DNA from: Nitrosomonas sp.
GTDB lineage: Bacteria > Pseudomonadota > Gammaproteobacteria > Burkholderiales > Nitrosomonadaceae
Assembly: GCA_024281675.1 (NCBI GenBank)
Contig: JAMXAG010000002.1
Span: forward strand, 186,001 to 250,000
Length of the DNA stretch: 64,000 nt
Direction of reading: 5' to 3'
Part shown: positions 20,985 through 31,000 of the stretch, in pieces
How positions within the stretch are numbered: position 1 is the first letter of the stretch
How the letters are laid out: each line of letters opens with the position of its first letter
Program-made: the position numbers and the translations under genes
The notes under the pieces: model-generated
The model's input: only the letters and a program-made list of their open reading frames with translations
Database searches by the model: none
What the model was told of the DNA's origin: nothing

Positions 20985-21647
20985 ATGGTTACAATGAATC
21001 TCGAAGAAACTCGATCTATTATGGTAGTACAGCAAATTCGTCCATGGTATGTTTTGGATGATAGTGTTTTGGATATGTTATACAAAATTAAACGTGAAGA
21101 TTTCGTCCCCTCTGAAAATCGCTCACTGGCTTTTGTTGATATGGAAATTCCTTTGGGATATGGACAAATCATGCTTGCGCCCAAGGTTGAAGCGCGTATT
21201 CTACAAGAACTTAAAATCACAAAAAGCGATAAAATTTTAGAAGTGGGTAGCGGCAGCGGCTATATGACTGCGCTACTAGCTGAAAAAGGCCATCACGTAT
21301 ACAGCGTGGAAATCTTGCCGGAACTTAAATCACTGGCAGAGAAAAACCTAAAAGGGTATAACATCCAGAATGTCACGCTTGAGCAAGGCGATGCTGCGCA
21401 AGGATGGACTAAACATGCCCCTTATGATGTCATCGCACTCACCGGATCGACTCCGGTACTGCCGGAAGTTTTTAAACAAAGCTTGAATATTGGTGGCCGC
21501 CTGTTTGCGATCGTCGGAGAAGATCCCGTTATGGAAGCGTTGTTGATTACACGTACCGGATTAACGGAGTTTACAACTCGCAATCTTTTTGAAACCAGTA
21601 TCACTCCCCTGATGAATGCACAACAACCGGAAAAATTTTTATTTTGA
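20985..21647 (+). CDS. Protein-L-isoaspartate O-methyltransferase family protein
   Basis: A 220-residue class I SAM-dependent methyltransferase of the Pcm family. The SAM motif ILEVGSGSGYMTALLAEKG is near residue 84, and the N-terminal QQIRPWYVLDDSVL is typical of the proteobacterial Pcm-like branch that precedes tolC. The classic Pcm substrate-loop motif is only partly kept (LGYGQIMLAPKVEARIL near 55), so repair activity on isoaspartate is inferred, not assured. Alternative ATG at 20994. It is followed by the TolC-family gene 88 bp later on the same strand. Confidence 0.85.
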   Translation: MVTMNLEETRSIMVVQQIRPWYVLDDSVLDMLYKIKREDFVPSENRSLAFVDMEIPLGYGQIMLAPKVEARILQELKITKSDKILEVGSGSGYMTALLAEKGHHVYSVEILPELKSLAEKNLKGYNIQNVTLEQGDAAQGWTKHAPYDVIALTGSTPVLPEVFKQSLNIGGRLFAIVGEDPVMEALLITRTGLTEFTTRNLFETSITPLMNAQQPEKFLF

Positions 21648-21735
21648 ATCTCGAAAAAAACTCAGCTGTGATAATTATCACAACGAGCCTACTATTGGTG
21701 CAGTCTCATTGATTCCGAAACTATCGGAAATCCGT

Positions 21736-23082
21736 ATGAAATCGTGGCAACTGGTCCTAATCGCATTCATCACCGCCTTTTGGCATCCCTTACTCACAGC
21801 GGCGGATTTAATGGGAGTATACCAAGATGCATTGGCACACGATGCACAGTACCGCTCAGCACGAGCTGCTTATGAAGCAAGCCAAGAAAAAACCACCCAG
21901 GGCCGGGCCGGTTTTTTACCGAATATTGCATTCTCTGCCAATCGTAATATTCAACAAATCGATGTAGGAAGGATTTCTGCCGCAGGAGGATTAACGACCA
22001 ATCCTCCTGAGAATACTATCCATACGGGAAGCCTTGTTTTGACGGCAACACAGCCGTTGTTTCGCATGGAAAACATCATTATCTATCAGCAATCTAAAAC
22101 AGAAGTCAGTAGAGCCGACGCGCAATTTATCGTGGCTGGACAGGATTTGATCCTACGCGTTTCGCAAGCCTACTTTGATGTATTAGACGCACAAATCGAT
22201 GTGGAAGTCGCCGAAACACAGAAAAAAGCCATCCAAAAACAATTGGAGCAAGCCAAACGTAATTTCGAAGTAGGTACTGCCACTATCGTTGACACTAATG
22301 AAGCGCAAGCACGTTACGATTTGACGCTATCGCAAGAGATTGCCGCGCGAAATGCACTGGAAATTCGGAAACGTACGCTACAAAGCGTCACGACTCGTTT
22401 TCCTGAAAACCTAACGGGCACAAAAGAAATCATTTCTGGGTTGGCTGGATTGAAATACAAGACCATGGATGAATGGGTGCAAGCCGCTGAAGCGCAAAAC
22501 TTTACGCTAAAGATACAGCAGGCCGCTTATGAATTAGCACTCCAAGAGGTTAAAAGAATCAATGCACAGCATTATCCAACGTTAGATTTGGTTGCCCAAT
22601 ATAGTGACCAAGCCAATGTTGGTGCAGCAATTACCGGCCGTGGTATCGATCTCACATCAAAATCCATTGGTGTACAACTCAATGTCCCGATATTCCAGGG
22701 CTTTTCGGTACAATCCCGTGTCCGTGAAGCAATAGCATTAAAAGAAAAGGCCTATCACGATTTGGAAAGTACCCGGAGAAACATTACCTTACAGGCACGC
22801 CAACAATTCTTAAATGTTACCAACGGTATCGCGCAAATCAATGCATTGAAACAAGCTTACAAATCCAGCCAAACGCAACTGGAATCAACAATGCTGGGCC
22901 AACAAGTTGGCGTCCGTACAGAGGTCGATGTTTTAAATGCACAGCAACAAACGTATGCTGCCAAACGCGACTTAGCCAAAGCCTATCATAGCTATTTAAT
23001 GTCACGATTACGTTTAACCGCAGAAACCGGTGAGTTAGATGAAGATGCACTGATACAAATCAATGCCATGCTGGTAAAATAA
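21736..23082 (+). CDS. tolC: TolC-family outer-membrane efflux protein
   Basis: A 448-residue outer-membrane factor for type I secretion or RND/ABC efflux. I chose the ATG at 21736 because it begins a clear signal peptide (MKSWQLVLIAFITAFWHPLL). The frame is open back to 21616, but those 40 residues overlap the methyltransferase gene and look non-coding. Two OEP repeats with long coiled-coil helices are visible: FEVGTATIVDTNEAQARYDL near residue 174 and GVRTEVDVLNAQQQTYAAKR near 390. The inner-membrane partners are not in the window. Confidence 0.92.
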   Translation: MKSWQLVLIAFITAFWHPLLTAADLMGVYQDALAHDAQYRSARAAYEASQEKTTQGRAGFLPNIAFSANRNIQQIDVGRISAAGGLTTNPPENTIHTGSLVLTATQPLFRMENIIIYQQSKTEVSRADAQFIVAGQDLILRVSQAYFDVLDAQIDVEVAETQKKAIQKQLEQAKRNFEVGTATIVDTNEAQARYDLTLSQEIAARNALEIRKRTLQSVTTRFPENLTGTKEIISGLAGLKYKTMDEWVQAAEAQNFTLKIQQAAYELALQEVKRINAQHYPTLDLVAQYSDQANVGAAITGRGIDLTSKSIGVQLNVPIFQGFSVQSRVREAIALKEKAYHDLESTRRNITLQARQQFLNVTNGIAQINALKQAYKSSQTQLESTMLGQQVGVRTEVDVLNAQQQTYAAKRDLAKAYHSYLMSRLRLTAETGELDEDALIQINAMLVK

Positions 23083-23115
23083 TTATTCTTGTGAAATTAA
23101 ATTTCGCAGTCCAAT

Positions 23116-25065
23116 TTATTGAATTAGTTGTTGATAAATTACGGGTAATACATGAGAGAGTCGGTCTGGCCGAGCTACAATGGTATAACCACCTCTACCG
23201 AATAGATAGGGAAAATAATCCTGCGCTTTGTGGTCTATCGTAATCCCAAATACGGACAAACCCGCATGGCGGGCTTCAATGATAGCTTGTCGAGTATCTT
23301 CAACACCATAACGACCTTCATAATAATCAAGATCATTCGGCTTGCCATCGGTCAGGAGCAGGAGTAGGCGATGTCTCTCTGTACGACGTTTTAGAAGCTT
23401 GCTGGTATGGCGTAAAGCCGCACCCATACGCGTGTAATACCCAGGACGTAATGCTGCGATACGCCGAAGTAGTCGGGCATCAAACGCTTCGGTAAAGTTT
23501 TTTACTTCTGTAACGCGCACATAATCCCGCTTGCGTGACGTAAACGCGTAAATGGCGAATGTGTCTCGGCAGGTGGCGAGTGCTGTTGCGAGCGTTATTA
23601 ATGCTTCCTTTTCGATATCAAGAATTCGTCTGCCACCAATCCAGCTGTCTGTGGACAAGGAGACATCCATCAGAATGGCAACGCTCAAATCACGAGATTG
23701 TTGCCGCGCATCAAGGTAAACTCGGTCCGAACTATTGCCAGTTGCATGCAGATCGCATCTTGCACGCACTAAAGCATCCATGTCGAGTTCAGCCCCATCC
23801 AGTTGACGACGAAGCTTTTCACGTTTTGGTCGCAACGCCTCAAATTGACGGTGGATTTTACGAAAACGCTTTCTCGCTTGAAGATCAGGTTCCCATTGTT
23901 CAGTACTTTCAGTCGCATGTTGGAAAATAATCCGACATTGTTGAGCGTGATACTGTTTTCGCCTGAAATCCCATTCCGGATAAACAAGTTCAGAAATCAA
24001 TATCTCCGGATTGACATCGTCTGGTGAGAGATCCAGATCAAACTTCAATCGAGTAGCTGCGCGTTGTTCATTTGGGCTAAGTGTAATTTCTTCCAGCGCT
24101 TCAGCGGCATCTTTAGCGTTATCTTCTTCATCGTCCTGCACTGCCCGATTAACATTGACCATTTCGGACCAACTCATTAATTTCTCGAAGCGATTCAATA
24201 ACAATGGATCATCACGTGTACTTTGATCTTGTTTTTCCCGCCGGCTTTTTTTATTGCGTCGCTTTTCATCGACTTCGGCACTATGTCCTACATCATCATC
24301 TAGGGTATCCGGTTTAGTATCCACGGATTTTAGGTCAATATTTATTTTGCCCCACAGTGGCACTGGCAGAAAGGTACGATAATTTTTAGTAGCGCGCCAT
24401 TGTGTAAAGTCGGGTGCTTGTTGCTGTATAGTTTGCAAAAAAACGCTTCCTAATGCATTCGTACAGGGTTGTCCTCCCAGCATTACCTGAATTACGCTTT
24501 CAACGGCTTGTTCTTGCGCCGTCAGTGAGCGGTGTGGCCGCAATTCGAGAATGGCTGCGCAAAGCCTGTGATAGCTCTGAGCTAGCCTTGGATAACGCTG
24601 ACCAGCATGAGTACTTGTCCAGTAAGCCTGATGCAAAAAAGCAAGATCAGCCTGTAAAGGATCAATAAACTTTAACAACGAATAATCGCGGTTGTTCGCC
24701 GTGGCGAAAAATGCAGCGAGCCAAAAATAATGCTGTCGATTTAGATCCTTGTCTGGAAAATAATCGAGTGTCTCTGGAAGTAACATACGCTCTGCGTTGC
24801 ACTCGATTGGAGCGAGCGATTCTTGCATCAGACCGAGACGTTGACGCAGTATCAAACGATGTTCCGACGATTGCGGCGCTCCTGCAATAATACTCACACC
24901 CGGCATACCGCCCAGTCCACGGAAAAAAATACCGAGCGCAGTGCGCACGCTATCCAGCGATACCGCTACTTCCGGATAATGCTGATAGCTAGGAGACTTA
25001 CCAACCATTCGGTGCCATAAATGGCCAGTTTGTTCCTCCAGTTCGGTGAATTCAAGCCATTTCAT
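23116..25065 (-). CDS. norD: Nitric oxide reductase activation protein NorD
   Basis: A 649-residue protein with a C-terminal von Willebrand factor A domain (residues about 455-640) holding the MIDAS motif DVSLSTDSW near 463 and LLTDGKPNDLDYYEGRYG near 585. The middle is charged and low complexity. NorD works with the NorQ ATPase to activate the NorCB reductase, probably by aiding non-haem iron insertion. Its ATG overlaps the norQ stop by 4 bp (ATGA). It is the last gene of norCBQD. Confidence 0.93.
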   Translation of the reverse strand: MKWLEFTELEEQTGHLWHRMVGKSPSYQHYPEVAVSLDSVRTALGIFFRGLGGMPGVSIIAGAPQSSEHRLILRQRLGLMQESLAPIECNAERMLLPETLDYFPDKDLNRQHYFWLAAFFATANNRDYSLLKFIDPLQADLAFLHQAYWTSTHAGQRYPRLAQSYHRLCAAILELRPHRSLTAQEQAVESVIQVMLGGQPCTNALGSVFLQTIQQQAPDFTQWRATKNYRTFLPVPLWGKINIDLKSVDTKPDTLDDDVGHSAEVDEKRRNKKSRREKQDQSTRDDPLLLNRFEKLMSWSEMVNVNRAVQDDEEDNAKDAAEALEEITLSPNEQRAATRLKFDLDLSPDDVNPEILISELVYPEWDFRRKQYHAQQCRIIFQHATESTEQWEPDLQARKRFRKIHRQFEALRPKREKLRRQLDGAELDMDALVRARCDLHATGNSSDRVYLDARQQSRDLSVAILMDVSLSTDSWIGGRRILDIEKEALITLATALATCRDTFAIYAFTSRKRDYVRVTEVKNFTEAFDARLLRRIAALRPGYYTRMGAALRHTSKLLKRRTERHRLLLLLTDGKPNDLDYYEGRYGVEDTRQAIIEARHAGLSVFGITIDHKAQDYFPYLFGRGGYTIVARPDRLSHVLPVIYQQLIQ

Positions 25066-25904
25066 GATTGGATGAACGTTGCGTTAATCAGCTCCAGTAA
25101 CCCCTGTTTTACTTCTGGATCGTCACACAATGGCTCTACTAAAGCCGCTTCGGCGGCTTGATAGGGATCAAGACCATTCATCAATAACGTGGCGCAATAG
25201 ATCAGCAAGCGTGTAGATACCACTTCTTCCAGATCAACGTCCTTCAATGCGCGTAACCGCTGTGCCAGCGCGGCGAGGGAAATACACTGTGATTCGGGCA
25301 AACCACTTTCAGTGGCAATGATTTGAGCTTCGATAGCGGGTGGAGGAAAATCAAAGCTGATGGAAATGAAACGTTGACGCGTACTAGGTTTTAGAGATTT
25401 CAGAATGTTCTGATAACCTGGATTGTAAGATACTACCAGCATGAATTGGTGCGGGGCCTTCAGTAATTCCCCAGATCGCTCCAAAGGCAAAATCCGCCGG
25501 TCATCTGTCAATGGATGCAACACGACTGTTACATCTTTGCGTGCTTCCACGACTTCATCCAGATAACAGATACCGCCTTCGCGCACAGCGCGAGTCAACG
25601 GTCCATCAACCCATTTTGTTTCACCACCTTGCAGCAAATAACGCCCTGTCAAATCTGCCGCAGTCAAATCATCGTGGCAGGAGACTGTGTGCAATGGCCG
25701 ACCCAGGCGAGCGGCCATATGCGTAACAAATCGAGTTTTACCACAACCAGTCGGTCCCTTAATCAACAACGGTAGACCTTCGCGATAGGCGGTCTCAAAC
25801 AATGTGCATTCATGACCAATTGGTCGGTAAAAGGGAATTTCCTTTACCTGTGCCTCATGTGTAGCACCGATAGTCTTCTGAACGCCCCTATGATCGATCA
25901 TCAC
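25062..25904 (-). CDS. norQ: Nitric oxide reductase activation ATPase NorQ
   Basis: A 280-residue MoxR-type AAA+ ATPase. Walker A is KGPTGCGKTRFV near residue 49, Walker B is GICYLDEVVEARKD near 111, and the sensor region VVSYNPGYQNILKSLKPSTRQRF is near 153-175. The NorQ/CbbQ C-terminal domain is present. It pairs with NorD to mature the NO reductase. The start lies 3 bp after the norB stop, so translation is coupled. Confidence 0.95.
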   Translation of the reverse strand: MMIDHRGVQKTIGATHEAQVKEIPFYRPIGHECTLFETAYREGLPLLIKGPTGCGKTRFVTHMAARLGRPLHTVSCHDDLTAADLTGRYLLQGGETKWVDGPLTRAVREGGICYLDEVVEARKDVTVVLHPLTDDRRILPLERSGELLKAPHQFMLVVSYNPGYQNILKSLKPSTRQRFISISFDFPPPAIEAQIIATESGLPESQCISLAALAQRLRALKDVDLEEVVSTRLLIYCATLLMNGLDPYQAAEAALVEPLCDDPEVKQGLLELINATFIQS

Positions 25905-25907
25905 GTG

Positions 25908-27248
25908 TTAATGTGTGTGCCCAGATGTCACGACTTGTTCGCGTGCAGGGCCTAATGCCGAATAAATAAACATCAACGCACCAATGATAAAAAATACGCC
26001 AGCACCCAAGCGTAGCCAGTAAAATAATTCAATTTGCGATTGTACTTGCATGTACCCCATCTCCAACACGCGTTGCAAATGCGTTTGCAGGATGCCCGCG
26101 AATATCAACGCAAATGTAATGCCGACCATGGCAGCATTCATGAGCCAGAAACTCCAGATATTCAAGGTCTGATTAAAAGGCTGTAGTTTGCGTAGTGCAG
26201 GTAGCGCATAAGTGAAGAACGCTAGATTCAACATCACATAAGCACCGTAAAAAGCCAGGTGACCATGCGCAGCCGTTAATTGTGTGCCATGCGTATAGAA
26301 GTTAATCGATGGAAAGCTGTGCATAAGGCCAAGCAATCCAGCACCAATGAAAGCCATGACCGGACAACCCAGGCTCCAGAGAATAGCTGCTTTGTTAGGA
26401 TGATCTCGACCGCTTTTCTTGACCAGATAAAAAGCCCACAGCATCATGGCAAAAAATGGCACGACTTCTAGAAAAGAAAATATGAGGCCGATCCAGTGCC
26501 AATATTCTGGCGCACCGATCCAGTAGTAATGATGACCCGTTCCAAGCAAACCACTAAACAATGAAAAACCGACAATAACATACAACCATTTTTCAATTAC
26601 TTCGCGATCAACTCCGGTTAGTTTAATGAGCAGAAATGCCAGCATGGCTGCCATAATGAGTTCCCATACACCTTCCACCCATACATGCACTACCCACCAC
26701 CAATACAGTTTATCGACGGCGAGATTATCGGGATTATAAAACGCAAACATGAAGAAAATAGCCGCACCCCATAAACCCAGCAACAGCACAACAGACACGA
26801 CCGTTTTACGTCCTTTGAGCACAGTCATGGTGACATTGTAAATAAATATCAAGAAAGCGATGACCATTAAGACCTTTACCCAGAAAGGCTGCTCCAAAAA
26901 TTCCCGCCCCTCGTGTACGCCAGAAAGATAACTACCTACTGCAGCCAGTGCAGCAAAAACAAAAATGCCTAATTGCAACCAAGCCAGTTTAGGGCTATGG
27001 ATCTCCCTTTCACTTTCTTCCGGAATCAAAAAATAACTGGCGCCAAAATAACCGAGTAGCAACCAGACCAGCAACGCATTGGTATGAATCATCCGGAAGA
27101 TATGAAACGGCACGGCTTCCGAAAGAAAATTCGGAAATACGTAAACAGTGCCGGCCAATAAGCCAGCCAAAACCTGAACCAGAAATAAAGTAAGAGCGGC
27201 TATAAAATAGGGGAAGGCAAGCCCCTGCGAATGATATTTCATTGACAT
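25908..27248 (-). CDS. norB: Nitric oxide reductase large subunit NorB
   Basis: A 446-residue haem-copper-superfamily subunit of cytochrome-c-dependent NO reductase, with 12 expected membrane segments. Conserved histidines are visible in MIHTNALLVWLLLG (near residue 53), in VVHVWVEGVWELIMAA (near 187, with the glutamates near the active site) and in TGHHYYWIG (near 239). LTAAHGHLAFYGAYVMLNLA near 327 holds the haem ligands. It reduces NO to N2O in the membrane, receiving electrons from NorC. Confidence 0.97.
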   Translation of the reverse strand: MSMKYHSQGLAFPYFIAALTLFLVQVLAGLLAGTVYVFPNFLSEAVPFHIFRMIHTNALLVWLLLGYFGASYFLIPEESEREIHSPKLAWLQLGIFVFAALAAVGSYLSGVHEGREFLEQPFWVKVLMVIAFLIFIYNVTMTVLKGRKTVVSVVLLLGLWGAAIFFMFAFYNPDNLAVDKLYWWWVVHVWVEGVWELIMAAMLAFLLIKLTGVDREVIEKWLYVIVGFSLFSGLLGTGHHYYWIGAPEYWHWIGLIFSFLEVVPFFAMMLWAFYLVKKSGRDHPNKAAILWSLGCPVMAFIGAGLLGLMHSFPSINFYTHGTQLTAAHGHLAFYGAYVMLNLAFFTYALPALRKLQPFNQTLNIWSFWLMNAAMVGITFALIFAGILQTHLQRVLEMGYMQVQSQIELFYWLRLGAGVFFIIGALMFIYSALGPAREQVVTSGHTH

Positions 27249-27299
27249 GTCTCCTAGGGTACATCTGAGTAAATAGAATAGCTTGAAAGATCCTGATGG

Positions 27300-27752
27300 T
27301 TAGCCAGAAATATTGGGTGGCCAGCCTAACGTATTGATACGACTTGTCCATTCGAGAAAATCTATCAGATCATCCAATTCCTGCTCGCTTAAATTGAATT
27401 GAGGCATTTGCCGCCGTCCCTCTGTGCGAGTTGGTTGTGCACGCATCCATGCCTTAAGTCCTAATCGAGCTCCCTCCGGGCTCTGCTTGCCACCGTAGCG
27501 AATCCAGACATTACCCAATTCGGGAGCAAAATAAGCGCCTTCTCCAAGTAAAGAATGGCAATTAATACAGGAATGACGCTCCCACACATGTTTACCTCGT
27601 GCAACCGATTCCGTCAGCGTGGATTCATCAGTCGCCGTGGTAACCATGTAAAAATGGCTATGAATGGTCAAAATCGTAAAAGCTATTAGAAAGAAAATGG
27701 AGCCGCCATAGAAAATATTGCGCGCAGCTGATTTCGTTAAATATTCGGCCAT
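27300..27752 (-). CDS. norC: Nitric oxide reductase small subunit NorC (cytochrome c)
   Basis: A 150-residue membrane-anchored monohaem cytochrome c. One N-terminal transmembrane helix (residues about 14-34) is followed by a periplasmic domain with the CINCH haem-binding motif near residue 62 and a methionine ligand in QMPQF near 115. It passes electrons to NorB. It is the first gene of the operon, and its upstream region carries an inverted repeat. Confidence 0.96.
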   Translation of the reverse strand: MAEYLTKSAARNIFYGGSIFFLIAFTILTIHSHFYMVTTATDESTLTESVARGKHVWERHSCINCHSLLGEGAYFAPELGNVWIRYGGKQSPEGARLGLKAWMRAQPTRTEGRRQMPQFNLSEQELDDLIDFLEWTSRINTLGWPPNISG

Positions 27753-28084
27753 ATAGCGTTACCCCTCCTTGACAGATAGTAAAAACCTCTTTGATACAAA
27801 GGAAATTTATCCATAATTATCAGATGGATATATCATTTTTATCGAATTCGGATTCGATTCTATCTTAAATACTACGAGAATAAAAGCTAAGGAAGCGCCG
27901 ATAAACTCATCAAGCGAACAAAACACAGAGCGGATGAAATATAAGAAATGAAACCTATCATAGAGATATATGAATTTTCAAGCATTAATCAACGCAATAA
28001 CCACGATCTAAAATTTTTTAATTCCTAAACTTCATGCAATTTTAAAATGTTTGCAGGAATAGCTCAGTAAGCTTTCTTGAAACT
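27753..28084. promoter_or_regulatory. norC upstream region with inverted repeat
   Basis: This 332-bp stretch has no gene. It should contain the norCBQD promoter and the 5' flank of the norC transcript. An inverted repeat TATCCAT-N9-ATGGATA lies at 27808-27830, 56 bp upstream of the norC ATG, and could be a regulator site. No FNR-type TTGAT-N4-ATCAA box is seen. The rest is AT-rich with nothing recognisable. Confidence 0.45.
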
Positions 28085-31000
28085 CTATAGCTTCTCAAAT
28101 GTTCCTACTTGAGGTTTTATTTCAGGGATATCGCGTATATGTAAATCAAGTTGCGGAAAGGCAATTTCGATATGGTGCTGGTTAAATAGCTCGAAAATTC
28201 GCGCGTTGATTGCATCTTGAACTTCCACACGCAGATTAACCATATCAACAAAAACACGCAATTCAAAATCCAACGTACTAACACCAAATGCCATGAACCA
28301 ACAAGATGGTTCCGGCTCTTTCAATACCCGCTCATCTTCTTTCGCGGCTTGTAGCAATAATGCACGCACTTGATTGACATCGGATTCATATGCGACACCG
28401 ACGCGGATAATAAGCCGCGTAATGTTATCGGTTAAAGTCCAATTGGTAAGCTGCCCGGTAATAAATGTTTTATTAGGAATAACGATTTCTTTATTATCAG
28501 AATCTAGGATCGTTGTTGCCCTTGTTCGAATTTTAGTCACTCGGCCAGAAAACTCACCGACTGTAATAAAATCTCCTACACGAAATGGCCTTTCAAACAA
28601 TAAAATAATACCGGAAACAAAGTTAGCAAAAATTTCTTGTAATCCAAACCCAAGTCCAACTGACAACGCAGCAGCCATCCACTGCAACTGTGACCAACGC
28701 ATTCCGAGAAAGCTTAAACCCAGTACTGTTCCTCCAATCACAATTGCATAACGTAGCACACTCGTTATAGCATACCGCGACGCAGCATCAATACGGATAT
28801 GCGATAACAAACTGATTTCAATTAATCCGGGCAGATTTCTTGCACTGGCTGTTGTTACCATCAGTGCGATCAACCCAAAAATCAGCGTCATTAAGGTCAC
28901 CGGCTTCGTCGTGATTTGTCCATCCGATCCGGTTTCGCTAAAATGCCATAACTCAATCTCGTCCAGTTTAGTAACTGCAGGTAAAATTGCAACCCAGACC
29001 CAAATCAATCCTACAATCAGTAAAGTAACGCGTAATGCACGCAACAAACGGCGTGTCTGTGTGTTAACTTGTTCCAAAGTAATATTCTCTCCCAGCTCGG
29101 GAGTTACAACGCTACTGGATTCCTCTGCCGCTTGGGCAGCCGCCAAACGCCGTTCCTCTAAGCGGTGCAATGCTAAGCGTCTTTCTCCCAACAAAAACCA
29201 TCGTGCCAGCATGCCGCCAATCAATGCAACCGCGACGATTAAGCTAAAACTAGCCAAGGCAGATTGCAATATGATTCCAGCCGAATAGATATAGCCCATC
29301 ATCGCCAGTATCGCCACGAAGATGAAAGCAAGCGGCAATGATCCCCGTAAAAATTTGCGTAAACTCGATGGTTCACTGGTTACGCCTCGAATCACCCAAA
29401 GCCGGCCCACATCCAGCACACGCCAGAGAACCAAAGCCAGTATGACGCAGCACGCTACAATCACTATACGTGCTTGCACATCAATGGCTAGATCAACACG
29501 ACGAACAAAAGCTAAGACATTGATAAAATAGAGCGGTAATACAATGGCCACAGCAAACGGCAGCCATTGACGCAATACCGCTCGTCTCTGTTTAGTCCAC
29601 CTAAAGTGCGCGTGAGCAAGGCCTTTTTCCTTACTTACCCAGAACAGCAGCATGGCGGCAAATAACGGTATCACCAAATGCATGCACGCTAGCCCCAAAG
29701 AATGGCTAAAACGTCCCGGACTACCAATACTTTGCAACAATAGTCCTAATAACGCTAAAGTAATAGGGCCTGGTAAGGCCCCCAAAATAGTCCAAATCAA
29801 TGCTTGCATCGTAGCCGTATAACTATCTTTACGGATTTGATAGGTGTTTTCAGCGAGCGCTTCAATGTGTGACGGTGCACGTCGTCTTAGTTCAAATAAT
29901 ACAATGATGATTAATAAAGAAATCAGCCAGGGTATCGGATATAGATGAAAATTCTGCAGGCTTAATTCCAGCGTCGTGACATAACGCGAGGGCTTAATTA
30001 AATCGTAAAAACCTTCGGGTACTTTCTCCAACCACTCGGTATTGACAATGCCATGGCTCGGAATCCACAACAAATGTCGGCTCAGCATTTGCTGTAAATC
30101 TTGTGTTACATGAATTTGTTCTTGTAATTCATGTTCACTCTTTTCCAAAGTCGAGATGCGTTTTTGCAACAACGACTCCAACATCATTAAAAGCTCAGCG
30201 CGCTTTTGCAATAACGAAACCAGTGCACGGTGAACATTAGCATCTATTTGCTCCAAACCATTCTTATAAGTAACTTCATGGATCATAGTACGCGCAGCCA
30301 CATCAAAATCGACCAGATCCCGCTGCTTTTCATTCAACACAATACGTTCCAATCTCAAATCCGCCAAATCATTACGAATGGTCTTCAAACGTAGCTCTAA
30401 GCGTACCGTCGATTTCAGTCGCCGCTGCTCTCCCCAAAGCCAGCGACCTACACGTTCATTGATGCCCCCCACATCCAGTCTTACGCGACTATCTTGTAAG
30501 CTGTCCACGATACGTCTACGCGCATGCTCAATGCTCGTCAAATCGCTTCGATCCTGCACCAATATTTCATTTTGTTGCAGCATCGTCTCGCCAATAATGA
30601 GATTCTCATGTGCGGATGAAACCAAAATTGGAACGGAACCAATCAGTTTTTGCTCGTGTTGCGTCAATTTATTGACCAAAGATTCCAATTCAATACGGCC
30701 ACGATCCGAAATGCGTTGCTGCAGATGTTCCACGCGCTTTTCATGCAAACCTTGGCGAAAACGTAATTCCCGCAAAGATGTTTCATGGAAACTCTGCCGC
30801 TGTGAAGCCGTACTTTGTTCCGCGCTTTGTAGATCCATTGTCACTTTTAATAAACGCTGTTCGCTGATACGCCGTAACCGTCGTGTTTCAAATAAGGCGG
30901 TAGGTTCATCTTTCTGAATCACTACAGGTAACGACACATCATCCAACATGCGATGCAAAAAGGCCGCATCCTCACTTGTTTGGGTAGAATGCGATATCAA

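Noticed and set aside
23083-23115. Short palindrome GAAATTAAATTTC between tolC and norD as a terminator
   Set aside because: The arms meet with a one-base loop, which cannot form a stable hairpin, and no GC-rich stem is present.
25062-27752. Relation between norQ-norD (MoxR plus vWA) and the conflict-type MoxR block
   Set aside because: They share ancestry at the fold level, but norQ-norD is an ordinary nitric oxide reductase maturation pair within norCBQD and needs no conflict-system explanation.
28050-28075. tRNA-like motif GGAATAGCTCAGTA downstream of the mechanosensitive channel gene
   Set aside because: It resembles a tRNA D-arm, but the surrounding bases do not form an acceptor stem, anticodon arm or T-arm, and the region overlaps the channel gene's 3' end.
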